64,000 bases of DNA from Notospermus geniculatus (taxonomy: Eukaryota; Nemertea; Pilidiophora; Heteronemertea; Lineidae). The notes beneath the pieces are model-generated. The model was not told the DNA's origin and did not search any database. It saw only the letters and a list, made by a program, of their open reading frames with translations. Positions within the stretch are counted from its first letter, which is position 1. Each line of letters starts with the position of its first letter. The DNA lies in contig NMRB01000165.1 in the NCBI GenBank assembly GCA_002633025.1, positions 66,933 through 130,932 on the forward strand, given 5' to 3'. This document shows positions 63,113-64,000 of this stretch, piece after piece. The translations under genes and the position numbers were made by a program.

Positions 63113-64000
63113 GACATGTGAAAACTACATTATGCAGTTGTCTAAGGAAGCTGCTGCTGATGGTTTCACAGTGCTACCGTTACTTCCATAATTCGGGCCT
63201 CGTTAGGAAAACACATCTTCCAATCTTTCTTGAAAAGTAACTGTTGTTGCCATATTGTGTAAATATATAGAATTTGAAAATATTGATCGGTCTAATTCAT
63301 ATGATCATGGTTCCTGTGCCTGTGCACTGCAGCTTGGAAACGTCCTCCAATTAAGCAAACATGGTTGAATGTGGTTCATTATCGTACCAATACCCCATCT
63401 GTGCCTATCAATAAGGATCTGGCTGATAATTAACATCCTTCTTCTCCTGAATGACAATAGCCAATTACGCTTTCCTTCACCATGGTCTCCAACACCATTA
63501 GTGGATTCCACAGCCGCGATTAGTTATCGTCTTTCTAAGCAGCGACCGTAATTGATCCACAACTGGGGTTGGATTTTGAGCTAGCGTGTTGCAGACAGCA
63601 TTTTTTCTACATGGTGAAAACACATATGCTTCATCAGTATTGCTTTGTAAGACTTTGATATGCTGGGTAGAATAGCTTCTAATATAGCATGTCGGGAATT
63701 AGGTTTGTAATGAAGGCCATTTTCCTAATTATCTTTCGCTTTGATCCGTAATGGTCGGGTCGGCCTTTGGGTCCAGCTGGAAAAGTGGTAGTTAGCCTAA
63801 AGATATACAGGTATGGCTGTTCACCATAAGATCCTCCAATGGGGTTGTAGCCATTCTTTTTCTATCATTGGATGGCACTGCGACCGTATCAACTTTTCCA
63901 CTGTGACGTACGGAACTCAACGGTCACACTACCGTGACATTGTGGCTTCATGCTCGCACCTCGTATTGCCACGGAGATGACGTCCTGAAGACAATGAAAA
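63113..64000. other. Stretch without supported features
   Basis: No domain, exon pair, hairpin or repeat partner recognised up to the window end. Confidence 0.3.

Overview
This is a eukaryotic, intron-rich and mobile-element-dense window, most likely from a marine deuterostome invertebrate such as an amphioxus, hemichordate or echinoderm. I infer this from the small GT-AG exons, the frequent TACATGTA and AGGCCT words, a Tx1/L1-type LINE, tRNA-derived SINEs and the extreme number of short inverted-repeat elements. The species cannot be fixed from the sequence. Single N bases at 14990, 19897, 48722, 51705 and 56430 look like compressed assembly gaps.

Layout. 1-1511 is the 3' end of a Tx1/L1-like LINE. 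1.5-19.9 kb is mostly dispersed repeats and foldback or MITE elements, plus one plausible minus-strand exon with a laminin-G/pentraxin-like fold (7888-8483). 19898-27044 holds the one gene I recognise with confidence, CCAR1 (plus strand, about 14 exons), truncated at its 5' side by the N at 19897. At 29976 a second plus-strand gene appears to start: its first exon encodes MGNCLRRCFGRFDKR, a myristoylation/palmitoylation-type N terminus, behind a CRE and an ETS site. Its frame-compatible next exon is at 37888-37936, and tiny candidate exons (21 and 26 nt) follow at 47.3 and 49.8 kb. Its product is not one I recognise. A further open terminal-type exon lies at 62343-62685.

The large intron and downstream region carry a 71-bp minisatellite (33.7-34.7 kb), a 63-bp minisatellite interrupted by an element (43.9-44.8 kb), a trinucleotide-rich VNTR (59.6-60.3 kb) and three pairs of duplicated segments (35.3/36.2, 38.0/39.8 and 46.7/51.7 kb). 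The last pair abuts an N exactly where one copy ends and the other begins. It is best read as two overlapping contigs from different haplotypes placed end to end, not as a real duplication. The duplicated pairs act as natural filled-site/empty-site comparisons, so several element ends and target-site duplications (TSDs) can be read directly. No CRISPR array, rRNA or functional tRNA was seen.
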